The notes under the pieces: generated by a model | The model's database searches: none | The model's input: only the letters and a program-made list of their open reading frames with translations | What the model was told of the DNA's origin: nothing | Shown here: positions 1-9,384 of the stretch, one piece after another | How positions within the stretch are numbered: the stretch's first letter is position 1 | Layout: the number at the start of each line of letters is the position of its first letter | Program-made: the position numbers and the translations under genes | Assembly (NCBI GenBank): GCA_963783175.1 | Contig: CAWANG010000017.1 | Coordinates: forward strand, 1-64,000 | Length of the DNA stretch: 64,000 nucleotides | Direction of reading: 5' to 3' | Source: Roseiarcus sp963783175 | GTDB lineage: Bacteria > Pseudomonadota > Alphaproteobacteria > Rhizobiales > Beijerinckiaceae

Positions 1-71
1 GTCCGACGGTTTCGCCCGCAGTAGCGTGTCCCGGTCGGTCGAAGAGCGTGGCTCCACGCCAACGGCCGCCT

Positions 72-539
72 CTAGATGTCATACATCAGCGCCAATTCGC
101 CGCCAGGCGAGAGCGCCCGCATTTCAGCCAGCGTGCGGCGATCGAGCACGTTCGCAATGGCGTCGCGCGCCGCGACCATAATCAGCCGGACCGGGCAGGA
201 TCTCAGATCGCCGCAATCGTCGCACGGTCGATAAGCGGTCACGGAAGCGCAGGAAATGGGGGCAAGCGGTCCATCGAGGGCGCGCACGATCGCGCCAATT
301 CGAATCTCATGCGCCGGACGGGCGAGCGCGTAGCCTCCGCCCTTGCCCTTCTTGGAATAGACTAGGCCGGCGTGGCGCAGCTCGGTCAGGATGTGGTCGA
401 GGAACTTTTTTGAAATCGAATTGGTCTTGGCGATATCCTGAGCCTGAGCCAGCGCGTCAGGGGCGAGCCCGGCGAGATGGACCATGGCTTTGAGACCGTA
501 TTTTCCCTTCTTGGTGAGCACGAATTGGCCCTCGAGCAT
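72..539 (-). CDS. Rrf2 family transcriptional regulator
   Basis: This 155-residue protein has the Rrf2 layout: an N-terminal winged helix (about residues 8-75) with the family signature region KKGKYGLKAM and a GGGYALARP wing, then a cysteine cluster at residues 97, 106, 109 and 115. In IscR and NsrR, three cysteines in this region bind an Fe-S cluster, so this is probably an Fe-S, NO or redox sensor. The spacing C-x8-C-x2-C-x5-C is close to IscR but not identical, and the cognate targets are unknown. It is the last gene at the left edge on this strand, and no isc/suf genes are in the window. Its upstream side carries the phased repeat at 901-990. Confidence 0.85.
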   Translation of the reverse strand: MLEGQFVLTKKGKYGLKAMVHLAGLAPDALAQAQDIAKTNSISKKFLDHILTELRHAGLVYSKKGKGGGYALARPAHEIRIGAIVRALDGPLAPISCASVTAYRPCDDCGDLRSCPVRLIMVAARDAIANVLDRRTLAEMRALSPGGELALMYDI

Positions 540-1139
540 GGCGACGAGACTTAGGCGCGACGTCGGAGCGTCTGAGCGCCCTCGCGCGCTTAAGAGAACG
601 CCTTATGGTCAAAAGTCTAGAGGGATGATGCGCAGAGGGATCCGCCGGATCGGGAATGAGAACCGGAAGCCCGGCGCCAAGGCTTCCACTTCCCGGCAAA
701 GGCGCCCGCCGGCCCCAACCGAACAGACAGCGCTCTGCGATACGGGGCATATCTTGTGCTGCCGATGGTTTCATGGAATTTTGCTTGCGAAAATCAGAAA
801 TCGATGCTATACGTCTTTCCACCGGAGGAATCGAATCCACCCCCTCGCTGGAAGTCCGAGGGCGACGTGGGAGGGGGGAGGGTTTTTTATATTTTTCCCG
901 CCGTAACCCACTGAAAAGTCCCGAATCGGACGAATAAAGCCAAGCAAAGCCAAGCAGTCTTGCTTGGAATTGCTTGGTTTTGCTTGGGGCTATTTGGCCG
1001 CCGGGCGGAGGCCACGACCTCCGCATCGACTGCTCTGTCCCCGCGCGATGTCTTGTCTCGGTCGGCGTGACGAGCCACACTCGATCGGACACGGGCCCGG
1101 CAAGGGACCCGCACGGAAACGCACGCCAAGGAGGCCAGA
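540..1139. other. 600-bp intergenic region without a gene
   Basis: This divergent spacer lies between the Rrf2 gene and the binding-protein gene. The only structured element I see is the phased repeat at 901-990. Open frames here are short and have no family resemblance. I found no tRNA fold. A purine-rich Shine-Dalgarno (AGGAGG) sits just before the ATG at 1140. Confidence 0.6.
901..990 (-). repeat. Dispersed phased repeat, copy 1
   Basis: Three TGCTTGG units start at 961, 971 and 981, and two CCAAGC units start at 940 and 950, so the period is exactly 10 bp. CCAAGCA (950-956) and TGCTTGG (961-967) form a perfect 7-bp stem with a 4-nt loop. On the minus strand the array is followed by the core CTTTTCAGTGGGTTA (904-918). 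This core matches 13 of 15 bases of the core shared by the copies near 36.1 kb and 56.9 kb. The function is unknown. Confidence 0.65.
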
Positions 1140-2367
1140 ATGAACGCGGCGAAATGGCCGAATCGACGACAGCTCCTGGTCGGGGGCGCGGCGCTCGCGC
1201 TCGCGCCGAGTGTCGTTCGCGCCCACGGGGCGCGGCCGCTCAAGGTCGGCATCCTCAATGACATGTCGAGCGTTTATGCCGACTATCAGGGCGTCGGATC
1301 GGTCGTCGCTGCTCAGCTCGCCGCGGACGACTTCTCGAAGGCATTGGGTGTACCGGTCGAAATCGTCTCCGCCGATCATCAGAACAAGCCCGATGTCGGA
1401 TCCGCGATCGCGCGCCAATGGTTCGAACTCGGAGAATGTCGATGTCGTCATGGACTTGCCGAATTCGGCGGTCGCGCTGGCAGTGATCGCGGTCGCGCAG
1501 GAGAAAAACAAAGCTGCCATCGGCTCAGGCGCCGGGTCCTCGGTCATGACCGGCCCGAAATGCTCGCGCAATTTCGTCCATTGGACCTACGATACCTACG
1601 CCTTGGGCACGGGCCTGGGCAAAGCTCTGACGGAGGCCGGCGGGAAAAGCTGGTTCTTCATCACCGCCGACTATGCATTCGGCAAAGATCTCGAAGCCAA
1701 TTGCGCCGCTGCGGTTCAGGCTTCGGGCGGCAAGGTCGTGGGGTCGGTGCGCCATCCGCTCAATACCGCCGACTTTTCGTCGTTTGTCCTGCAGGCGCAG
1801 AATTCCGGCGCCGACACTGTCGGACTAGCCAATGCGGGCGGCGACCTCAACAATTGCATCAAACAGGCGCATGAATTCGGTCTTGGCGAGAAGCAGCGCC
1901 TTGCCGGCCTGATCCTCAACATCACCAACATTCCGTCTCTCGGTCTCGACATCGTCGCCGGGGCGAGGATCTGCACCGGCTTCTACTGGGACGCGAACGA
2001 GGGAACGCGCGCCTTCGCCAAGCGGTTTCAGGCGGTTCACCCCAAGAGGATGATGCCAAACGACATGCACGCCGGCATGTATGCAGCGACCGAGCATCTG
2101 ATGAAAGCGGTGGCTGAGATCAAAAGCGCCGACGACGGCGTCAAGGTGGTTAATACGATGAAGGCGATCCCGACCGACGACCCGTTGTTCGGCAAGGGAA
2201 TCATACGCGTCGATGGACGCAAGCTCCATCCGATGTATCTCTACAAAGCCAAGACGCCCGCCGAGTCGAAATACGATTGGGACTATTTCCAGCTCGTCGC
2301 GACGATCAAACCCGACGACGCCTTTCGGCCCTTGGACAAGGGCGGCTGTCCTTTCGTCAAAGCGTAA
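1140..2367 (+). pseudogene. Amino-acid/branched-chain-type ABC substrate-binding protein, frameshifted
   Basis: This is a periplasmic type 1 binding protein of the Leu/Ile/Val-binding (Peripla_BP_6) family, about 408 residues when repaired. It begins with a Tat-like signal (NRRQLLVGGAALALA, ending VVRA). The mature part starts with LKVGILNDMSS and continues through the GKDLEANC and LNNCIKQAHEFG regions typical of the fold. The frame breaks near 1428: the first segment ends around QWFE and the second resumes at NVDVVMDLPNSAVAL. Removing one base in GAACTCGGAG joins them as FESENVDVV. No permease or ATPase lies nearby, so this is an orphan binding protein. The ligand cannot be told from sequence. 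Confidence 0.8.
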
Positions 2368-2421
2368 AGGCGTCGAGCCAAATCGATTGGGTTTCCCTCG
2401 TCTGCTGCGAAACCGGCCGCA

Positions 2422-3136
2422 TCAGGCCTGCGCGGCGCTGAACACGGTGAGCCGATCGGCCGCGCGTCGAAGCACGGCGCGAATGGGCATTGCTTCCTCG
2501 GGGCCGGGCTCGAGCGCGGCAGCGAAAGTGGCGAGCTTTGCCTCGCCCTGGATCTCGAGCGCGATCGCTCTCGCGCGGAGGATCATGCGCCCGGTGAGCG
2601 TAAGGCGCGGCTCGCCGGCGTTCGCCGCCCGGATCGGAGCGACCAGCTGCCGGGCCGCCGGATCCATCGCTTCGGCGAGGCCGTCGGCGCCGGGAAACCA
2701 TGACGCGGTGTGTCCATCGTCGCCCATTCCGAGCACGACGACGTCGGCTGGCGAGGGTAGATTGGCGATGCGGGCGCTTGCCGCGGCGAGTTCCTGATCC
2801 TCGGGCAAACGGGCGTCTGCGAGCGGCGCAAAGGTCGCAGCTTCCGCGCGATTGCGCAGCAGCGTCTCCCGCACCAATCGAGCGTTCGATCGCGGACTGT
2901 CGTCGGCCACGCGCCGCTCGTCGGCGAGAGTCACTGCGAACTCGGGTCCAGTCGAGCTCGAGATTCGACAGGCGTTCAAAGAACCGCGCCGGAGATTTGC
3001 CGCCCGAGACGACGAGCAGCGCGACCCCTTGGGTTGCTACCGCCAAACGCAGGCGCTCCGCGGTCCACTCGGCCAAGCCCTGCGCGAGCTCTTCGCCATC
3101 GGCGAATTCCCGGCGATGGAAATCGGTCTGAATCAT
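2422..3136 (-). pseudogene. pgl: 6-phosphogluconolactonase (DevB type), frameshifted
   Basis: It would hydrolyse 6-phosphoglucono-lactone made by the upstream Zwf. The repaired protein is 237 residues, normal for DevB-type Pgl. The first segment has the VVSGGKSPARFF motif and the second has VTLADERRV and VVLGMGDDGHTASWFP, both family hallmarks. The ATG (3136-3134) overlaps the zwf stop as ATGA, which indicates translational coupling. The frame breaks near 2939. Removing one base of the AA pair (plus strand) gives DWTRVAVTLADERRV across the junction. The disruption of such a core gene by one base is more likely a sequence error than a real loss. Confidence 0.85.
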
Positions 3137-4608
3137 TCGTATTCCTCGTTCCAGGTCCGCCCATCGCGTTCGATCAGGGCGACGGACGCGTTGGGTCCCC
3201 ATGTGCCGGCGGCATACGGGCGCGGGGGCTCGCCCGACTGCGCCCAGGCCTCGCGAATCGGATCGACAAATTTCCAAGCAGCCTCGACTTCATCGCGCCG
3301 CATGAACAGGGCGGCATTGCCGCGCAGCGCATCCATCAATAGCCGCTCGTAGGCGTCCGCGGGAGCCACGCCGAAGGCCTTGGCGAAGCTCATGTCGAGC
3401 GGCACGTGTTGCAGCCGCATGTCGCCGGGGCCTGGCTCCTTGACCATCATCCACAGCTTGATCCCTTCGTCCGGCTGCACCCGCATCACGAGGCGATTGG
3501 GCGGTATGCCCTCCGGATGCATCGGGAATATGACGTGCGGCACGCGACGGAAACCGACGACGATTTCCGAGAACCGCTGCGGCAGCCTTTTTCCGCTGCG
3601 CAGATAGAACGGAACGCCTGCCCATCGCCAATTGGCGACGCCGAGTTTGAGCGCCACGAATGTTTCTGTGTCGCTCTGCTCTTTGCCGATATCCTGCAGG
3701 TAGCCGGGAACCGGGCCGCCGTCGGCGAAGCCGGCTCGATATTGGCCGCGCACGGTAAGACTTGAGGCGTTGGTCCCGTCGATCGGCTGCAGAGCTTTCA
3801 GCACTTTGAGTTTCTCATCGCGCAGGGAGTCCGCTTCGAGCGAATTCGGCGGCTCCATGGCGACGAGACAAACGAGCTGCATCATGTGGTTCTGGACCAT
3901 GTCTCGCATCGCGCCTGCTTCTTCGTAGTAGCCGCCGCGGCCTTCGACGCCGAGCGTCTCGGCGACGGTAATCTGCACGTGATCGATGTGCGCGCTGTTC
4001 CATAGCGGCTCGAGCAGGATGTTGGCGAAGCGCAGCGCCATGAGATTCTGCACCGATTCCTTGCCGAGATAGTGATCGATGCGGAAAATATTACGCTCGA
4101 GGAACACCGAACCTATCACATCATTGATCGCCGCCGCGCTCTCGCCATCCTTACCGATCGGCTTCTCGACGATGATGCGCGAGCGCGGAGTCACGAGTTC
4201 CTCGGCGCCGAGGCGCTTCGCTAGCGGGCCGAACAGGTCTGGGCCGGTTGCGAGATAGTAGGCGCGGATGCGTTCGTCGGGACCGAGCAGCGCCTTCAGG
4301 TCCGCCCATCCTTCGTCGCCGGTGGCGTTGACGGCGACATAATGGAGACGGGAAAGAAATCGCTCTCTGGCCGCGCCGGCCTCATCGTCGATGACATTGA
4401 ATTTCGTCAAAGCGTCCAGGACCGATGCGCGGAATGCATTGCGGTCGAGGTGGCGGCGCGACGCTGCAATGATCCGGGTCGGCTCGGAAAACTGATCACT
4501 GCGCTCGCGATGAAAGAGCGCGGGGTAGAGTTTCCGGTAAGCCAGATCGCCCGTGCCGCCAAAGACGACGAGATCGAATGGCTCGACCTTGACAATGCGT
4601 GCGGCCAT
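3133..4608 (-). CDS. zwf: Glucose-6-phosphate 1-dehydrogenase
   Basis: It oxidises glucose-6-phosphate to the lactone with NAD(P)+, the entry step of the Entner-Doudoroff and pentose phosphate routes. The 491-residue length is standard. The nucleotide-binding start VVFGGTGDLAYRKL lies at residues 14-27. The substrate-site motif RIDHYLGKES and the IVEKPIGKD segment are intact. The start ATG at 4608 is preceded by a purine-rich AGAGAGG. Its stop overlaps the pgl ATG. edd and eda are not in this window. Confidence 0.97.
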   Translation of the reverse strand: MAARIVKVEPFDLVVFGGTGDLAYRKLYPALFHRERSDQFSEPTRIIAASRRHLDRNAFRASVLDALTKFNVIDDEAGAARERFLSRLHYVAVNATGDEGWADLKALLGPDERIRAYYLATGPDLFGPLAKRLGAEELVTPRSRIIVEKPIGKDGESAAAINDVIGSVFLERNIFRIDHYLGKESVQNLMALRFANILLEPLWNSAHIDHVQITVAETLGVEGRGGYYEEAGAMRDMVQNHMMQLVCLVAMEPPNSLEADSLRDEKLKVLKALQPIDGTNASSLTVRGQYRAGFADGGPVPGYLQDIGKEQSDTETFVALKLGVANWRWAGVPFYLRSGKRLPQRFSEIVVGFRRVPHVIFPMHPEGIPPNRLVMRVQPDEGIKLWMMVKEPGPGDMRLQHVPLDMSFAKAFGVAPADAYERLLMDALRGNAALFMRRDEVEAAWKFVDPIREAWAQSGEPPRPYAAGTWGPNASVALIERDGRTWNEEYE

Positions 4609-4736
4609 GACGCCTCTCTTTGGTCGTAGAGTGAAGCTGCGGTCCCTCGGGGCGGTCCATCCGGGCCCTCGCGACCAAAAGCTTACCGATCGGCGGGGCG
4701 CTAGCCAAGGTCAGGCGCGCGCCTGACACTTTGATC

Positions 4737-6032
4737 TCAGCTCGCCAGCTTCATCGCATCCTTGAACAAAACTTCTCGATCGCGAGAGAAATTCTTGATG
4801 AGCGGCAAAGCCGCGCCGCCGATCGCGCACGCGTCAGCCCCAATTCCTCCCGAGACGATCTCTACGTCGCTGAGACCGCGCCGATCGAGGGTGGTGAAGA
4901 ATTGCGCCGTACGCGTCGTCAGACGCTCGCGCACAGTCGCCGGCATTTCGCCGTCGATCACGATCGCCTCGAAATCGATGACCGAGGTCGCGGCGACAGT
5001 CGCAAAGGCCAGGGCCGACGCCGCCTCTTCGATCCAGTCGTCGAGTTGCGGCCCGTATTCGGCCCACGAATCGGGGGCCGCCCAGATCGAGGAGGCGTCG
5101 ATTCCCGCTGCCTCGAGTCTGCGCTCCAGTTGATAGATGGAGGCGCAGGCAATCAGCTGGGGGGTGGCGCCGCCGATGCTTTTCACCATTATCGGCATTG
5201 ATCCCAACGCAGCGGCGTTACCCGTTCGTCCAGGCCGCAGCGCGCCGTCGAGCACCAATCCGCCGCCCAGAAACTCGCCGATGAAGAAATACAAGAAATC
5301 GCGATAGCGCCAGCAGCGGCCGAAGAAGAACTCAGCCGCACAAGCGGCGGTAGCGTCATTGCACAGCGTGATCGGATAAGAGCAGACGGCGGCAATTTCG
5401 CTCTCCGCGTCGAAGTGTCGCCAAGCGTCCATTGCGCCCGTGGGCGCGCCGATCTCAGCCTCCCAGTTCCACAACTGGAACGGCGCCGCGACTCCAAGGC
5501 CGGCGATCTTCCGCTTCTGCGACGCGACAAGCGAGTTGGAGAGCGACGGCAGCGAGGTCCGGACGAAATCGAGGATCATGGTTGGCGTCGGAAACGCGTA
5601 CGCACGGTGAGCGCGCTCCCGAATGGCGCCGCGGAAATCAATCAGCACCAGATCGCAACTGCGCCGCCCGATTTTGAGCCCGAACGAATAGGCGCCTTCG
5701 GGATCGACCGACATGGGAATCGTTGGCTGTCCAACCCGGCCGCGCAACGGAGCCTCGCGCTTTAGCAGCCCGTCCGCGTGCAGCCGGTTCATGATAGCTG
5801 AGGTCGATTGCACCGAAAGCCCCGTCAACCTCGCGACTTCGATTTTCGACAATGCACCAAAACGACGCACTAGCGATAGCAGCAGCCGCTCGTTGTAGAG
5901 CCGCACGCCCGCCTGATTCGCGCCGCCGACATTCGTCGCAGCGACCGCGACCAACGGCGAAGCGAGCGCCACCTCGGAGCCCTTGGGCCGACCGCTCGCA
6001 TACGCGCGAGCGCCGCCATGCGCCTCCTTCAT
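4737..6032 (-). CDS. frcR: ROK-family repressor, FrcR-like
   Basis: This 431-residue protein has an N-terminal winged helix (about 50-105, SKIEVARLTGLSVQSTSAIM) followed by a ROK sugar-kinase-like domain. It is divergent from frcBCA, the arrangement known for FrcR in Sinorhizobium meliloti, so it probably represses fructose uptake. The position in the ROK fold that normally carries the Cys-rich CGxxGCxE zinc motif reads GGATPQLIACASIYQLE, with only one cysteine. This suggests a ligand-binding regulator without that zinc site or kinase activity. The ATG at 6032 has a GAGG six bases upstream. The inverted repeat at 6096-6130 is the likely operator. Confidence 0.85.
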   Translation of the reverse strand: MKEAHGGARAYASGRPKGSEVALASPLVAVAATNVGGANQAGVRLYNERLLLSLVRRFGALSKIEVARLTGLSVQSTSAIMNRLHADGLLKREAPLRGRVGQPTIPMSVDPEGAYSFGLKIGRRSCDLVLIDFRGAIRERAHRAYAFPTPTMILDFVRTSLPSLSNSLVASQKRKIAGLGVAAPFQLWNWEAEIGAPTGAMDAWRHFDAESEIAAVCSYPITLCNDATAACAAEFFFGRCWRYRDFLYFFIGEFLGGGLVLDGALRPGRTGNAAALGSMPIMVKSIGGATPQLIACASIYQLERRLEAAGIDASSIWAAPDSWAEYGPQLDDWIEEAASALAFATVAATSVIDFEAIVIDGEMPATVRERLTTRTAQFFTTLDRRGLSDVEIVSGGIGADACAIGGAALPLIKNFSRDREVLFKDAMKLAS

Positions 6033-6071
6033 CCTCCGCCTCTACATTTTGGTAAGCATCGACCCGCAAAT

Positions 6072-6100
6072 GATTGTGCCGGACGGGGTGAGATGTCAAG
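6072..6100 (-). promoter_or_regulatory. Candidate frcR promoter
   Basis: On the minus strand CTTGAC (6100-6095) is followed by a 17-bp spacer and ACAATC (6077-6072). The -35 is a good match to the alphaproteobacterial consensus and the -10 is weak. The -35 lies inside the left operator arm, which would allow autorepression. Confidence 0.4.
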
Positions 6101-6130
6101 GATTATTCCATTGGATGTAATTATCCTTGA
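6096..6130. promoter_or_regulatory. Inverted-repeat operator between frcR and frcB
   Basis: The arms TCAAGGATTAT (6096-6106) and ATTATCCTTGA (6120-6130) are inverted copies matching at 10 of 11 positions, separated by 13 bp. Each arm overlaps a CTTGAC -35 box pointing outward, one toward frcR and one toward frcB. This is the layout expected for a dimeric ROK repressor that controls both directions. Binding by FrcR is inferred. Confidence 0.7.
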
Positions 6131-6156
6131 CTCTTCGCCAAAAGTTTGCCCTATGG
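6126..6156 (+). promoter_or_regulatory. Candidate frcBCA promoter
   Basis: CTTGAC (6126-6131) and CTATGG (6151-6156) are separated by 19 bp, slightly long for a sigma-70 type promoter. The -35 overlaps the right arm of the inverted repeat. The leader to the GTG start is about 100 nt. Confidence 0.4.
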
Positions 6157-6261
6157 AGGCACGACGGCGCGAATAGGGTCGCTGTGCGCAAGAACGCGAA
6201 GCGTTCGCGCGGCTGCGGCCACTGTCGACGCCGCCGCTCTTATATCCGAGGGAGGAAACCT

Positions 6262-7274
6262 GTGTCCAAGATTTCTGGAATTTTGACTTCCGTCGCTGCC
6301 GCCGCTCTTTCCATCGCTTTGATGGGCGCGGCGCATGCCGATCCGATCCTGGTGGGGCTCATCACCAAGACCAACACCAATCCTTTCTTCGTCAAGATGA
6401 GGGAAGGGTTTGAGGCAAAGGCCAAAGAACTCGGCGTCACGACTCAGGCCCTCGCCGGTAAGTTCGATGGCGACAATGACGGACAGGTTGCGGCCATCGA
6501 GCAGCTGATCGCCGCCGGAGCGAAGGGCATCCTGATCGTGCCGAGCGACTCGACCGCCATCGTCCCTACCATTGAAAAGGCGCGGAAGGCCGGCATTCTC
6601 GTCATCACTCTCGACACTCCACTCGATCCGATCACCGCGGCCGACGCCAATTTCGCCACCGACAACTTCAAGGCGGGCCAACTGATCGGCCAGTGGGCGA
6701 AGGGGACACTCGGCGACAAGGCGGCAACCGCCAAGATCGCGACGCTCGATCTGGCCGCCAACCAGCCGACCGTCGACTATCTGCGCCACAATGGCTTCCT
6801 CACTGGCTTTGGCATTCCGGTCAAGGATCAGAAGCACTACGCGACGAGCGACAGTCCGCAAATCGTCGGCTCCGATGTGACCGCAGGGATCGGACGAAGG
6901 CGGCCGGACGGCGATGGAGAAGATCCTCCAGAAGGCTGACCAGATCGATCTCGTCTATGCGATCAACGAGCCATCGGCGGATGGCGGCTATGCGGCGCTG
7001 AAGGCCGCTGGCAAGGACAAGGGCGTGCTGGTGGTCGCCGTTGACGGCGGCTGCAACGGCATCAAGAGCGTCAAGGCCGGCGTGATCGGCGCCACCTCAC
7101 AGCAATATCCGCTGCTGATGGCCGCGGACGGCGTGCAGGCGATCGTCGACTACGTGAAGACAGGCAAGAAGCCTGTCGAGCATCGATACCGGCGAGAAGC
7201 TCGTGACCGATCACCCGGTTCCTGGGGTCCCCTCGATCAATTCCGACGAAGGCATGAAGCTCTGCTGGGGTTGA
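6262..7274 (+). pseudogene. frcB: Fructose/ribose-type periplasmic binding protein, two frameshifts
   Basis: When repaired this is a 336-residue sugar-binding protein of the Peripla_BP_4 (ribose-binding-like) family, the receptor of the fructose ABC importer. It has a signal peptide ending GAAHA, then ILVGLITKTNTNPFFVKMREG, and later NEPSADGGYAALKAAG and VAVDGGCNGIKSV. The start is the GTG at 6262, because GGGAGGAA lies 5-12 bases upstream. Frame breaks near 6886 (a GGG run) and near 7178. Removing one base at each restores VTAGSDEGGRTAMEKIL and the C-terminus ending GMKLCWG. It is the first gene of the frc operon. Confidence 0.85.
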
Positions 7275-7393
7275 TTTCGGCGGAACTTCAGTCCTTAATC
7301 GACTGAAGGACACGGACTCGGCGCTCGTCGGTTCATCCGCGAGCGCCGATTTTGCAAGAAGTCGCCGAACCGGGAAACGAACGAGGGGATGCC

Positions 7394-8471
7394 ATGAGCG
7401 AAGCGTCGAGGCCGACTCCGCAAGAGTTCGAAAAGGTCTTGGCCTCCGCTTCGACGGCGCAGGCCTCGTTCGAGGAGGAAAACGTTCCGCTTGCGAGGCG
7501 AGATCCAGCGCTTCCTCCATCTCTATCCGACGACCGTGCCGTTCGTTGTGTTGGTGCTGGGTCTCCTGCTCGGCTGCACGGTCAACTACTCGCATTTCGT
7601 CACCGGCAGCAATCTGTCGACCGTCCTGACCCAGGTGACGATCATCGGCATCCTGGGAATTGCTCAGACGCTTGTCATCCTGACCGCGGGCATCGATCTT
7701 TCGGTCGGCGTCATCATGGTCATTTCGTCGGTGGTGATGGGACGATTGGCGGTTGTTGACGGCGTTCCGGTTCTCATCGCATTTCCGCTCGGGCTCATCT
7801 GCGGACTCTTGTGCGGCTGGCTCAATGGCGCGCTTGTCACACGCATGCAGATGCCGCCGTTCATCGTCACGCTGGGGACGCTGAGCATCATCGGGGCGCT
7901 CAACACTTTTTATTCGCGCAGTGAGACGATCCGCACTCAGGACATCGAGGAGAAGGCGCCGTTCCTGCAGCTGATGGGCATTCCCTTTAACATCGGAAGC
8001 GCGAGAATTATCCTTGCGAGCTTCCTGTTGATCGCGCTGGCGATTGTCTTTTGGTACGTGCTCAATCGCACGGCCTATGGCCGCCATATCTATGCCACCG
8101 GAGATGATCCGGAAGCGGCGCGATTGGCCGGTATCAACACCGACCGGATCCTGCTCAGCGTTTATGTTTTGGCGGGCTTCATCGCGGCCATCGCCGGTTG
8201 GGCGCTGATCGGCCGCATCGGCGCGATCAGCCCGACCGCCGGCGCCAACGGCAACCTCGATAGCATCACCGCGGTGGTGATCGGCGGCACCAGTCTGTTT
8301 GGCGGCCGCGGCTCGATTGTCGGCACGCTGATCGGGGCGCTAATCGTCGGGGTCTTCCGCTCTGCCGTGTCGCTCGCCGGCCTCGACGTGCTGTGGCAGG
8401 AATTCGCCATCGGCGTCCTCATCATTGTCGCGGTCGCTCTCGACCAATGGATCCGGAGGATCTCCAAGTGA
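7394..8471 (+). pseudogene. frcC: Fructose ABC transporter permease, frameshifted
   Basis: The inner-membrane channel of the FrcBCA importer, about 358 residues when repaired. It has many hydrophobic segments and the AraH/RbsC-type features ILTAGIDLSVGVIM, FIVTLGTLSIIGALN and TAVVIGGTSLFGGRGSIVGT. The N-terminal tail (MSEASRPTPQEFEKV) is in another frame; the break lies near 7487. Removing one C from CCG gives VRLRGEIQRFLHL. The last codons overlap the frcA GTG start, so the two are translationally coupled. Confidence 0.85.
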
Positions 8472-9247
8472 GCGTCGAACCCATTCTCGTCGGGCGACAG
8501 CTCGTCAAGCGGTATGGCCGCGTCACCGCGCTCGATCACGCCGACTTCGATCTCTATCCCGGCGAGATCCTCGCCGTGATCGGCGACAATGGCGCCGGAA
8601 AGTCCACCTTGATCAAGGCGCTCTGCGGCGCAGTGATCCCTGATTCCGGTGAAATCCGCTTGGCGGGCGAGATCGTAAACTTCCGCTCGCCGATCGACGC
8701 GCGCGAGGCGGGCATCGAGACCGTCTACCAGAACCTCGCGCTTTCGCCCGCGCTGTCGATCGCCGACAACATGTTTCTCGGACGAGAGATACGCTCGGAA
8801 GGCCCGCTCGGTACCTACTTTCGCGCCCTCGACCGTACGAAGATGCAGAAGTTCGCGCGCGACAGGCTCAACGAACTCGGACTGATGACGATCCAGAACA
8901 TCAACCAGCCGGTCGAGACGCTGTCCGGCGGTCAGCGTCAAGGGGTCGCGGTCGCGCGCGCGGCCGCCTTCGCCAAGCGCGTCATCATCATGGACGAGCC
9001 GACGGCGGCGCTCGGCGTCAAGGAGTCGCGGCGCGTGCTCGAGCTCATCCTTGACGTCAAGAAGCGCGGGCTGCCGATCATCCTTATCTCCCACAACATG
9101 CCGCATGTGTTCGAAGTCGCCGACCGCATCCACATTCATCGCCTGGGACGACGGCTCACCGTCGTCGACCCGAAGACGATCACCATGTCCGACGCGGTGG
9201 CGATGATGACCGGGGCTCTGGCGCCGCCGGTCGATCAAGCCGCCTGA
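8468..9247 (+). CDS. frcA: Fructose ABC transporter ATP-binding protein
   Basis: A single-domain ATPase of about 259 residues, unlike the double-domain RbsA or AraG, which matches FrcA. Walker A is GDNGAGKST (about residues 38-46), the signature is LSGGQRQGVAVARAA, Walker B is VIIMDEPTAAL, and the switch histidine is in ISHNMPHV. The GTG start overlaps the frcC stop (GTGA). It should energise fructose uptake with FrcB and FrcC. Confidence 0.92.
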   Translation: MSVEPILVGRQLVKRYGRVTALDHADFDLYPGEILAVIGDNGAGKSTLIKALCGAVIPDSGEIRLAGEIVNFRSPIDAREAGIETVYQNLALSPALSIADNMFLGREIRSEGPLGTYFRALDRTKMQKFARDRLNELGLMTIQNINQPVETLSGGQRQGVAVARAAAFAKRVIIMDEPTAALGVKESRRVLELILDVKKRGLPIILISHNMPHVFEVADRIHIHRLGRRLTVVDPKTITMSDAVAMMTGALAPPVDQAA

Positions 9248-9384
9248 GCGGCCGTTCAAATCCGCGCGATTCCGGCTAGCGCGCTGATAGGCGCCTTGCG
9301 CCGTTTCGGGGACAAGGCGTAAACTGAAACCCTTCCCTTCCGCCGCCTCACGCGGTTTTCTCGCAAAATCTGAAGGACGTCACC

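Noticed and set aside
901..990. CRISPR array
   Set aside because: Units are only 7-10 bp with no unique spacers, and no cas genes are present.
540..1139. Insertion sequence or transposase remnant
   Set aside because: No terminal inverted repeats, target duplication or transposase motif can be seen here or elsewhere in the window.
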